Assembly (NCBI GenBank): GCA_035319145.1
Contig: DATHDH010000118.1
Span: 1 to 9,810 of the forward strand
DNA: 9,810 nucleotides
Reading direction: 5' to 3'
Source: JAAYUK01 sp035319145
GTDB lineage: Bacteria > Nitrospirota > Thermodesulfovibrionia > Thermodesulfovibrionales > Dissulfurispiraceae
This document shows, piece after piece, positions 1-6,712 of the stretch. Both the position numbers and the translations under genes were made by a program. The notes below the pieces were generated by a model. It did no database searches and was not told the DNA's origin. It was given only the letters and a program-made list of their open reading frames with translations. The stretch's first letter is position 1. Each line of letters begins with the position of its first letter.

Positions 1-129
1 AAGATCGCTCCAGGTAATGACTTCCTTGTTGACGATGGCGATGACTTTGTCGAGTAAAATGCCGGCATGCGCTCCCAGCGCACACATCAGCACAAAGATG
101 CACACTCCTATGAATACAGCCCGTTTCAT
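1..129 (-). CDS. SurA-like periplasmic peptidyl-prolyl isomerase/chaperone, N-terminal fragment
   Basis: Only the first 43 codons are inside the window; the gene runs off the left edge. The ATG at 129 follows a strong AAGGAGGAG ribosome binding site. Residues 1-22 look like a signal peptide: a basic MKR start, a hydrophobic core, and a probable signal peptidase I site after AHA (residues 20-22). The mature part begins GILLDKVIAIVNKEVITWSDL-like; the segment LDKVIAIVNKEVIT is the typical start of SurA/PrsA-type N-terminal chaperone domains (SurA_N family). SurA proteins help outer-membrane proteins fold in the periplasm and usually carry parvulin isomerase domains further on, which cannot be checked here. 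It lies 70 bases downstream of hypE with no terminator seen between them, so co-transcription is possible. The family call rests on a short stretch; another SurA_N protein such as a PpiD-like one is possible. Confidence 0.75.
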   Translation of the reverse strand, partial: MKRAVFIGVCIFVLMCALGAHAGILLDKVIAIVNKEVITWSDL

Positions 130-199
130 GATATCTCCTCCTTGGAAACGCCGGCTAACCTTATTTGCATCCGTACACACTTCACCATATCGCCGTGGA

Positions 200-1216
200 C
201 TAACAGATACGCGGCAGCTGCTCGCCAGCAAGCATATCAATAATGCGGGTCCCGCCGATGAGCGTCTTTAGCAACACCATTCCGGCAGAGCGCTGATCCG
301 CTTCCCGGACCATCCCGATGCGCGCCGCATTGCGGCCAAGCGCATTGCGCTTCAGCACATCAAGTGCCGTGTCTGCCGCCGCATTGTCGACAATCGCAAG
401 GAAAATACCTTCATTTGCGACATAAAGCGGGTCAAGACCGAGCAGCTCGCAGGCACCGCGCACCCCGCCCAATACGGGCAGAGCGCCTTCAGCGAGTTCC
501 ACGCACTTGCCTGACTCACCGGCTATCTCTTTCAGGGTCGTAGCCACCCCGCCACGCGTCGGATCGCGCATCATCTTGACCGCTCCGGGAACGGCGGCCA
601 GCAGATCGGCCACCAGTCCGTTCAGCGCAGCCGTATCGCTCACAACCGGAGGATCGAAGCTCAGTCCGTTTCGCTCTGCCATTACCGCGACACCGTGGCT
701 GCCGATATGGCCGCTCACCAGCACAACATCTCCCGGCAAAATGCGAGTGGGGCCAAGCTCGACCCCCGCCGGCACCAGACCGATCCCCGCAGTATTGATG
801 AATATTCCATCGCCCTTGCCCTTATCGACGACCTTAGTATCTCCTGCGATGATCCTGATACCGGCCGAACACGCGGCCGCGGCCATCGACGAAAGGATTG
901 TCCTGAGCGAATCCGTCGGAAATCCTTCTTCGATAATCATCCCTGACGAGAGCCAGAGCGGCCGAGCCCCGACCATGGCGAGGTCGTTGACCGTTCCGTT
1001 CACCGCCAACTCCCCGATGTTGCCGCCGGGAAAAAAAAGGGGCGATACCACGTAGGAGTCCGTCGTAAACGCAATGCGACCCTGAAGCCCGGCAACATCG
1101 TCCATCACTGCCGCATCACCGAGTTCGGCGATGCCGAGAGAGGGGGCTATTATGGCGGATATCAGACGATGCATGAGTTTGCCACCGCTCCCGTGGCCAA
1201 GAAGTATCTTTTCCAT
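200..1216 (-). CDS. hypE: Hydrogenase expression/formation protein HypE
   Basis: A 338-residue protein of normal HypE length. HypE receives a carbamoyl group from HypF on its C-terminal cysteine and dehydrates it with ATP to a thiocyanate. HypC/HypD then transfer the cyanide to the iron of the [NiFe]-hydrogenase centre. Visible signatures are GHGSGG (residues 7-12), the PurM-like ATP-binding segment around FTTDSYVVSPLFFPGG (50-65), MRDPTRGG (216-223), and the diagnostic C-terminal PRIC (335-338), whose last residue is the acceptor cysteine. The start is ATG at 1216, because MEKILLGHGSGG is the family N-terminus; the frame is open further upstream, but that would overlap the preceding gene. 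The ATG lies 1 base after that gene's TAG stop, with GGAG about 10 bases upstream, so coupling is likely. No hypA, B, C, D or F and no hydrogenase subunit lies in the window. SelD and ThiL are related folds but lack the PRIC end. Confidence 0.96.
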   Translation of the reverse strand: MEKILLGHGSGGKLMHRLISAIIAPSLGIAELGDAAVMDDVAGLQGRIAFTTDSYVVSPLFFPGGNIGELAVNGTVNDLAMVGARPLWLSSGMIIEEGFPTDSLRTILSSMAAAACSAGIRIIAGDTKVVDKGKGDGIFINTAGIGLVPAGVELGPTRILPGDVVLVSGHIGSHGVAVMAERNGLSFDPPVVSDTAALNGLVADLLAAVPGAVKMMRDPTRGGVATTLKEIAGESGKCVELAEGALPVLGGVRGACELLGLDPLYVANEGIFLAIVDNAAADTALDVLKRNALGRNAARIGMVREADQRSAGMVLLKTLIGGTRIIDMLAGEQLPRIC

Positions 1217-1217
1217 G

Positions 1218-2177
1218 CTAGTCTTTCTCCAGGGGAGCGACATGCAATTCGGCCGACCGCTGCCCGACCACAACAGGCCCGACTGCTTCGACCGTATAAG
1301 AGGCCGCTTCTCCGCTTGGGGTCATATCAAGAAATGCCGGCACCGCGCTTTCTCCTATCAGGGACAAGGCAGTGCTGCGAACGTCCTTCCGGTACACACG
1401 ATACTGTTTTACCCATTGCTCCGGCCGCTCCCGCCAGACGAGCTGAACACCCCGCGGAGTCGCAATCCCCCGCAAATCTTCAACACGGCCGGGCACATAC
1501 TGATACGGCTCAACAGCGACCTCCGCCGAAGCGAATCCTTCGTCGAGCAACGGCGTGGCGTACAGGGATCGCACGCAGTAATAAACTGTGCCGAGCGGTG
1601 AAACGACCTCCCGCAATTTTGTCTCCGGCAAGGGGGTGCTATTCACCGCTGCAGACACAGCGCACGCGCCTCGAACAGCTGAACGGTAGACATTGTAGCG
1701 GGTATCATCGCCTCCAACCGCGCCCCAACTTAATTCAACACCCTCATTCACAACTTCGGCTTTCACCGTCGCGGGGGGGGCAGGAAGTACACGCGGAGCA
1801 ACACGCAGGGGCGGGATGACATCGCTGATCCGGTCTTTTCTGCTCACCGCAAGCACGCGGTATTCGTACACGCTGCCGGCAGAATAATTCTTCTCAATAT
1901 ATGAAGAAGCCTCAGACGGCAATAATACTACACGGCTGAACGGCTTGCCGGGCTCTGCTCGCTCAATGATAAAGCCTGAAATGAATGAACGCTCTGCTGC
2001 GGGATAGCTCCAAGCAAGCGTCACGACATCTTCGCGATGTACCGCAGTCAGGGAAGCAACCGGCTCCGGTTTTTCATAGGCGCGCATAGTCAGTTGTCCC
2101 TTGGATCCGCACGCACAGAGAGAGAGGACACCTGCGACAGCCAAGCAGACAAGAAACGTACGGACCACTCCGCTCAT
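1218..2177 (-). CDS. Outer-envelope lipoprotein with three fibronectin type III-like domains
   Basis: A 319-residue predicted lipoprotein. A short hydrophobic signal (residues 4-22) ends in LCAC, giving Cys23 as the probable lipidated residue; a cysteine at -2 is unusual but acceptable. The mature N-terminus CGSKGQL resembles the CG-x-KG start of small lipoproteins often encoded beside argH (LptM/YifL-like). Unlike those, this protein continues for nearly 300 residues. Three similar beta-sandwich segments follow, at about 37-128, 133-224 and 229-315. Each has the FN3 pattern of a Pro-Val start, a V-x-L-x-W strand (VVTLAWSYP, GVELSWGAV, GVQLVWRER) and a tyrosine-rich strand (YEYRVLAVS, YNVYRSA, YRVYRKD). 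Its ATG overlaps the argH TGA stop in an ATGA, and its TAG stop is 1 base before hypE. Function is unknown; FN3 domains suggest protein or polysaccharide binding at the cell surface or in the periplasm. The family assignment is by pattern only. Confidence 0.85.
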   Translation of the reverse strand: MSGVVRTFLVCLAVAGVLSLCACGSKGQLTMRAYEKPEPVASLTAVHREDVVTLAWSYPAAERSFISGFIIERAEPGKPFSRVVLLPSEASSYIEKNYSAGSVYEYRVLAVSRKDRISDVIPPLRVAPRVLPAPPATVKAEVVNEGVELSWGAVGGDDTRYNVYRSAVRGACAVSAAVNSTPLPETKLREVVSPLGTVYYCVRSLYATPLLDEGFASAEVAVEPYQYVPGRVEDLRGIATPRGVQLVWRERPEQWVKQYRVYRKDVRSTALSLIGESAVPAFLDMTPSGEAASYTVEAVGPVVVGQRSAELHVAPLEKD

Positions 2178-3595
2178 AAATGGGCTTTCCTGAATCGTAA
2201 AATCTGCTTCTTGACCGCAGTTACCGCGGTTCCCCCGAAGGAACTGCGCGCATTAACAGAGTTCTTTGCGGACAGTACATCGTAAACGCCCTTCTCGAAC
2301 AGCGGAGAAAACCGCTTGAACTCGGCAAGCGAGATTTCCGCAAGCTTCCGGCTGTGCTCAATACAGTAACGGACAAGCTTGCCCGTAACTCCATGCGCCG
2401 TTCTGAACGGCAGTCCCTTGCGAACAAGATATTCGGCAATATCCGTCGCCGTAGAAAAAGAGTCATCCGCGGTCGAAAGCAGCCGTTCCCGCTTCCACTC
2501 GACAGACTGCAGCATTTCAGCGAGAATATCCAGGGTTTGCGAGAGCACGTCGACCGTCTGAAATACGGGCGTCTTGTCATGCTGCATATCGCGGTTGTAG
2601 GCCAACGGCAACCCCTTCATGACGGTCAGGAGATTCATCAGATCTCCGAAAATCTTTCCCGAGCTCCCCCGCATCAGCTCCGCGACGTCGGGATTCTTTT
2701 TCTGCGGCATAATGCTCGAACCGGTCGTGAAAGCATCGGACAACTCGGCAAATGAAAATTCCTCGGACGACCAGAGAACCAAGTCCTCGGACAATCGCGA
2801 CACATGCATGATGCAAATGGCCGCGCTCGAGACGAACTCAATCGCAAAGTCGCGATCCGCGACAGCATCGATGCTGTTTTCAGAGACCCCGTCAAAGCCG
2901 AGAAGCTTCGCCACATATTCGCGGTCAATGGGGAGCGATGTTCCAGCAAGGGCCCCCGACCCGAGCGGCAAGATGTTGATGCGCCGCAGCGCATCCTGAA
3001 AGCGCTGCCGGTCCCGGGCGAACATCTGCGCATAGGCCATCAGGTGGTGGGAAAGCAGCACCGGCTGCGCCCGCTGCAGATGCGTAAAGCCCGGCATCAC
3101 CACATCGAGGTTCTTCTCGGCAATGGCGGCGAGCACCTGCATCAGCTTCTTCAACAACACCAGAATGCGGCGCGTTTCTTCGCGCAGATAGAGCCGGAGG
3201 TCGAGCGCCACCTGATCGTTACGGGAACGCGCCGTATGAAGCCTGCCGCCAATCTCGCCGATTTTTCCGATGAGTTCCACCTCGATATTCATGTGGATAT
3301 CCTCGTACTCCTGGCGGAAGCGGAATTCACCCCGCGCGATCTCTCCGGCGATCTCCTTCAGTCCGGACACGATCTTGTCAGCGTCTCGCCTAGGGATAAT
3401 GCCCTGCTTGGCCAGCATCTTCGCATGCGCAATGCTCCCCTCGATATCGTGTTGCCAGAGTCGCCTGTCAAAGGAAATCGACTCGGTAAATGCCTCTACC
3501 GCCTTCGAGGTCGGCTCTTCAAAGCGGCCGGACCACGGCTTTCTGATCAGCTTACTTATTTTGATCCTCCTCTTTTTGGGCCTTCCGCTCCGCAA
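2174..3595 (-). CDS. argH: Argininosuccinate lyase
   Basis: ArgH cleaves argininosuccinate to arginine and fumarate, the last step of arginine biosynthesis, as a cytoplasmic homotetramer of the fumarase/aspartase superfamily. Counting from the TTG at 3595, signatures are KPWSGRFEEP (19-28), HTARSRNDQ (120-128), THLQRAQP (171-178, catalytic His) and the superfamily signature GSSIMPQKKNPD (292-303, catalytic Ser loop). The start is uncertain. TTG at 3595 is the only ATG/GTG/TTG before the conserved core; it is preceded directly by a stop codon, has no good ribosome site, and would overlap the EF-G gene by 44 bases. A perfect AGGAGG (3571-3566) instead points to a start nearer 3559 (ATA) or 3550 (CTG, one base after the EF-G stop). 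The CTG start would give 458 residues, close to the usual ArgH length. The stop overlaps the next gene in an ATGA. The product call is secure; only the N-terminus is open. Confidence 0.96.
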   Translation of the reverse strand: MRSGRPKKRRIKISKLIRKPWSGRFEEPTSKAVEAFTESISFDRRLWQHDIEGSIAHAKMLAKQGIIPRRDADKIVSGLKEIAGEIARGEFRFRQEYEDIHMNIEVELIGKIGEIGGRLHTARSRNDQVALDLRLYLREETRRILVLLKKLMQVLAAIAEKNLDVVMPGFTHLQRAQPVLLSHHLMAYAQMFARDRQRFQDALRRINILPLGSGALAGTSLPIDREYVAKLLGFDGVSENSIDAVADRDFAIEFVSSAAICIMHVSRLSEDLVLWSSEEFSFAELSDAFTTGSSIMPQKKNPDVAELMRGSSGKIFGDLMNLLTVMKGLPLAYNRDMQHDKTPVFQTVDVLSQTLDILAEMLQSVEWKRERLLSTADDSFSTATDIAEYLVRKGLPFRTAHGVTGKLVRYCIEHSRKLAEISLAEFKRFSPLFEKGVYDVLSAKNSVNARSSFGGTAVTAVKKQILRFRKAHL

Positions 3596-5651
3596 TCAGC
3601 TTCTGCGAAATGTGTCCCGGCGTATCTTCATAATGGGAGAATTCCATCGAATAAAGACCTCGACCTGAAGTGATGCTCTGGAGCTGGTTTGCATACGTGA
3701 GCATTTCGGACATAGGCACCATCGCTATGATCTTCTGGTTGCCGCCTGCCTGGGGCTCTACGCCCGATACCTTTCCGCGCCGCGAATTCAGATCGCCGAT
3801 GACGGCACCAAGCACATCATCGGGGATGACAATCTCCGCCTTCATAATCGGCTCCAGAATGGTCGGCTTTGCCTCCATAAACGCTTTCTTCAATGCCATG
3901 GACCCCGCTATCTTAAATGCCATTTCCGAAGAATCGACCGAATGGTAGGAACCGTCATAAAGCGTCACTTTCATATCTACGACGGGGTACCCGGCCAGGA
4001 TACCTTCTTTCATCGTTTCATGGACTCCCTTTTCGACCGCCGGACGATACTGCTGCGGAATGACGCCGCCGACGATCTTGTCGGCGAACTCATATCCGCC
4101 GCCTTTCGGAAGCGGTTCTATCTCGATCCAGCAATCGCCGAACTGACCACGCCCTCCCGACTGTTTTTTGTAACGGCCCTGTGTTTTTGCCGATGTCCTG
4201 ATCGTTTCGCGATACGGAATCTTCGGCGTCTTCATGAGAACCTCAACGCCGAATTTCCTCTTCAGCCGTTCCAGGGCGACCTCTAGGTGCACCTGGCCCA
4301 TGCCTGAAAAGATCATCTCCTTGGACTCTTCGTCGCGCTGGAACCTGAGGGTCGGGTCTTCTTCCAGAATTCTGTGCAGCCCCGTGCTGACCTTTTCTTC
4401 ATCACCCTTTGTCTTCGGCGCGATGGCATAGGATATAATCGGCTCCGCAAAACGGACCCGATCCATGACTATCGCGTGATGCTCCTCGCAGAGCGTATCG
4501 CCGACGTTCGTGTCTTTCAGTTTAACAACGGCGGCTATTTCGCCCGGCCCGACTGCAGTCGCCGGAACGTGCTTCTTCCCGAGCAGATAAAAGACCTGCC
4601 CGATCCGTTCCTTCGCCCCGTTGTTCGCGTTCACGACCGTCGAGTCCGCCTTCAGCACGCCCGAATAAACCCGAAAAATGGACATCTTCCCCGCGAACGG
4701 GTCTGCGATGGTTTTGAATACATAAGCCGCAAGCGGTTCGGTCGGCTGCGGCTTGCGGGTCACTTCCTTCTGATCTTTCTGGTTGATGCCTCGGATAGGG
4801 GAAATGCGGTTCATCTCCTCCGGATTCGGCAGGCAGAGCAGCATCGCGTCGAGAAGCTGTGCAACCCCGATATTCTGTGAGGCGCAGCCGCAGGCGACCG
4901 GGATGAACCGCCGCGTGAGGGACGCCTCTTTCAGTCCCTTCAGGATCTCGTCCTGCGTCAGATCGGCGCCTTCGAGGTATTTCTCAAGTAGGGCATCGTC
5001 CGCCTCGGCTATCTTTTCGACCAGCTTTTTCCGATACTCTTCAGCCGCGTCCTTCAGGTCTTCCGGGATCTCTTTTTCGACCGTCTTGCCGCCCTCGGAT
5101 ATATAGGCCTTCATTCCGACAATATCGACGATTCCCTTGAAGGTTTCGCCCTCGCCGACAGGGATATTGAGCGGGATAGCCTCCTGATCGAACACTTTCT
5201 GGAGTTCGCTCAGCGCATTCTCAAAGTTGGCGGCCTCCTTGTCGATCTTGTTCACGAATACGAGACGGGGCACCTCGAACTCGCATGCGAATTTCCAGAT
5301 CTTCTCCGTCTCAGCCTTGACGCCGGAAATGGCGCTGACGATAACGACCGCACCATCGGCAACGCGGAGACAGCCGCGCGTGTCTTCTATGAAGTTGATG
5401 AAGCCGGGAGTGTCGATGATATTGAAGCGCGTGCCTCTGTGATCGGCATGAGCCACTGCAGACGTAACACTGATTTTGCGGTCGATCTCCTCCGGTTCGT
5501 AATCCATCACAGTTGTTCCGGCTTCTACCGTGCCGATTCTATCCACTGCCCCGGCATTGAAGAGCAGCGCCTCCGCGAGCGACGTCTTTCCCGCACCGCT
5601 GTGCGCAATGATCGCTACGTTCCTGATATGGCCGACATCAAGTTTCGTCAT
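3552..5651 (-). CDS. Divergent elongation factor G (EF-G2-like translational GTPase)
   Basis: A full-length 699-residue EF-G family GTPase. Domains read in order as G (about 1-290), II (about 305-395), III, IV (about 480-600) and V (about 600-685), ending in a charged Lys/Glu tail. G motifs are AHSGAGKT (16-23), RKIS (58-61), DTPGF (80-84) and NKID (134-137). Canonical EF-G has AHIDAGKT, RGIT, DTPGH and NKMD. Thus the catalytic histidine of DTPGH is Phe84, and switch I has Lys59 and Ser61 in place of the usual Gly and Thr. Domain IV keeps the translocation tip GSYHSVDSSE (567-576). The ATG at 5651 has GAGGAGG about 9 bases upstream. From family knowledge, this SGAGKT branch co-exists with a canonical fusA in the str operon, so it is probably an accessory factor rather than the main translocase. 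The gene starts 64 bases after the RseC-family gene and runs into argH. I left the symbol blank because fusA would imply the housekeeping copy. Confidence 0.93.
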   Translation of the reverse strand: MTKLDVGHIRNVAIIAHSGAGKTSLAEALLFNAGAVDRIGTVEAGTTVMDYEPEEIDRKISVTSAVAHADHRGTRFNIIDTPGFINFIEDTRGCLRVADGAVVIVSAISGVKAETEKIWKFACEFEVPRLVFVNKIDKEAANFENALSELQKVFDQEAIPLNIPVGEGETFKGIVDIVGMKAYISEGGKTVEKEIPEDLKDAAEEYRKKLVEKIAEADDALLEKYLEGADLTQDEILKGLKEASLTRRFIPVACGCASQNIGVAQLLDAMLLCLPNPEEMNRISPIRGINQKDQKEVTRKPQPTEPLAAYVFKTIADPFAGKMSIFRVYSGVLKADSTVVNANNGAKERIGQVFYLLGKKHVPATAVGPGEIAAVVKLKDTNVGDTLCEEHHAIVMDRVRFAEPIISYAIAPKTKGDEEKVSTGLHRILEEDPTLRFQRDEESKEMIFSGMGQVHLEVALERLKRKFGVEVLMKTPKIPYRETIRTSAKTQGRYKKQSGGRGQFGDCWIEIEPLPKGGGYEFADKIVGGVIPQQYRPAVEKGVHETMKEGILAGYPVVDMKVTLYDGSYHSVDSSEMAFKIAGSMALKKAFMEAKPTILEPIMKAEIVIPDDVLGAVIGDLNSRRGKVSGVEPQAGGNQKIIAMVPMSEMLTYANQLQSITSGRGLYSMEFSHYEDTPGHISQKLIAERKAQKEEDQNK
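3566..3571 (-). promoter_or_regulatory. Shine-Dalgarno AGGAGG before argH, inside the EF-G 3' end
   Basis: A consensus AGGAGG in the last codons of the EF-G gene. It is followed after 6 bases by ATA (3559) and after 15 bases by CTG (3550), with no ATG, GTG or TTG in the argH frame in reach. The TTG at 3595 lies upstream of it and so cannot use it. It is either the true argH ribosome site with a non-canonical start codon or a by-product of the Glu-Glu-Asp codons it sits in. Confidence 0.5.
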
Positions 5652-5686
5652 CTCCCTGACCTCCTCAGTGGTATCTTCCTCGGAAC

Positions 5687-5704
5687 GGAACCGGTTGCCG
5701 GTCC
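5687..5704 (-). repeat. Short inverted repeat in the gap before the EF-G gene
   Basis: GGACCGG-CAA-CCGGTTCC on the minus strand can form a 7-bp stem with one bulged T and a 3-base loop. No T-tract follows, so it is not a convincing terminator. It may be a small mRNA hairpin between the two coding regions, or chance. Confidence 0.3.
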
Positions 5705-5715
5705 GCCGTCATGTT

Positions 5716-6165
5716 TTACATCGGATGCATCTTCTCAGCGCCAAGCACCTCTGCAACAACGGGAATGAGCTCACGTTTTTTCTCAAATGCCCGCATAATC
5801 AACCGAACAACAAAAAAAGAGACGAGGAAAAGCCCTATGCCGGCCAAGCCCGACAAGGTATCCGGATCACTTCCCGGCAGAAATCGGCTCAACACGTCCT
5901 TGCCGATAACCGCTCCAAGCACTAGGCATACGGCCGGGATGCCGTAAAAAATCAACGTTCCCTTCACATAGGTATACGGGGTGAAAATGACCTTGACGCG
6001 GTCTCCTACATGAGCCGCTGCCTGATTTATCGCCTCGACCTCGGCCCCGTCGGCACCTGCCTTGCATGAACCGCCTGCAGCGCATGAATCGCAGGCGCTC
6101 TGTTTCTGGACAGAAACAAATGCCTTGTCACCTCGGACGTATTTGACAATGCCTATCTCTTCCAA
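5716..6165 (-). CDS. RseC/MucC-family membrane protein (SoxR-reducing system component family)
   Basis: A 149-residue protein matching the RseC/MucC pattern. A short N-terminal beta-rich region precedes a cysteine cluster C-x2-C-x5-C (Cys25, Cys28, Cys34; CDSCAAGGSC). Then come a small soluble stretch and two membrane segments at about 67-88 (VKGTLIFYGIPAVCLVLGAV) and 104-124 (LSGLAGIGLFLVSFFVVRLIM), with a cytoplasmic-looking basic tail. In enterobacteria RseC sits in the rpoE operon and also acts with Rsx/Rnf proteins in reducing SoxR; neither partner is encoded here, so the role in this organism is open. The start is TTG at 6165, with AAAGG about 8 bases upstream; no ATG or GTG lies between the upstream in-frame stop and this codon. 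It follows lysC by 58 bases, with no terminator seen. Confidence 0.85.
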   Translation of the reverse strand: MEEIGIVKYVRGDKAFVSVQKQSACDSCAAGGSCKAGADGAEVEAINQAAAHVGDRVKVIFTPYTYVKGTLIFYGIPAVCLVLGAVIGKDVLSRFLPGSDPDTLSGLAGIGLFLVSFFVVRLIMRAFEKKRELIPVVAEVLGAEKMHPM

Positions 6166-6223
6166 TCGCGTCGCCTTTTCACCCGTTCAGCATAAAGCAC
6201 CGGATTCGTCAATGCAGATCGCC

Positions 6224-6712
6224 CTACCGATTCGTTGCAGCCAGACCGAAGACCTCATGAAGGGCCCGGACCGCAAGTTCCATGAACTTAAGCTCAATCA
6301 GGCACGAAACCTTTATTTCCGATGTGCTGATTGCCATAATATTAACGCCGTGTTGGGCCAATGTGTCGAACATCTGAGCCGCAACTCCCGAGTGCGTCCG
6401 CATCCCTACGCCGACAATCGATATTTTCGCGATATCATCACGCATAGAAACACCCTGCGCACCCAATTTCATCATCATCTCTTCAGTCAGCGCATGTGCC
6501 TTTTTGGCGTCGGTTTTCGGAACTGTAAAGGAAAGGTCCGTCGATTTGCCGTCCGTGCTCGTATTTTGGACAATCATGTCGACAACGATGTTGGCCTCCG
6601 CGATTGCCTTGAATATGCTGGCTGCAATGCCTGGCTTGTCCGGCACTCCTTTTATGGTAATCTTCGCCTGATTCTTGTCATAGGCAACGCCAGAGACCAC
6701 CACCTGCTCCAT
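6224..6712 (-). CDS. Probable aspartate kinase beta subunit from an internal in-frame start
   Basis: Codon 246 of lysC is an ATG preceded by AAGGAGG with an 8-base spacer (6727-6721, then ATG at 6712), a near-perfect initiation site in the middle of the gene. Translation from it would give a 162-residue protein containing just the two ACT domains. In Bacillus and corynebacterial LysC, the regulatory beta subunit of the alpha2-beta2 enzyme is made from such an internal start in the same frame, with a closely similar size. The site sits at the same kinase/ACT junction. The Lys-Glu-Asp-Asp-Lys codons could create a Shine-Dalgarno by chance, so this remains a strong but untested inference. Confidence 0.6.
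   Translation of the reverse strand: MEQVVVSGVAYDKNQAKITIKGVPDKPGIAASIFKAIAEANIVVDMIVQNTSTDGKSTDLSFTVPKTDAKKAHALTEEMMMKLGAQGVSMRDDIAKISIVGVGMRTHSGVAAQMFDTLAQHGVNIMAISTSEIKVSCLIELKFMELAVRALHEVFGLAATNR

Noticed and set aside
507..1819. Long plus-strand frames opposite hypE and the lipoprotein gene
   Set aside because: Shadows caused by GC-rich codon use; no ribosome sites or family motifs.
2804..3673. A 289-codon plus-strand frame opposite argH
   Set aside because: Shadow of argH; the composition is atypical (many His, Arg, Gln) and no domain is recognised.
6166..6223. TTGAC-like promoter between lysC and the RseC-family gene
   Set aside because: TTGACG is present, but no -10-like hexamer lies at a workable distance.
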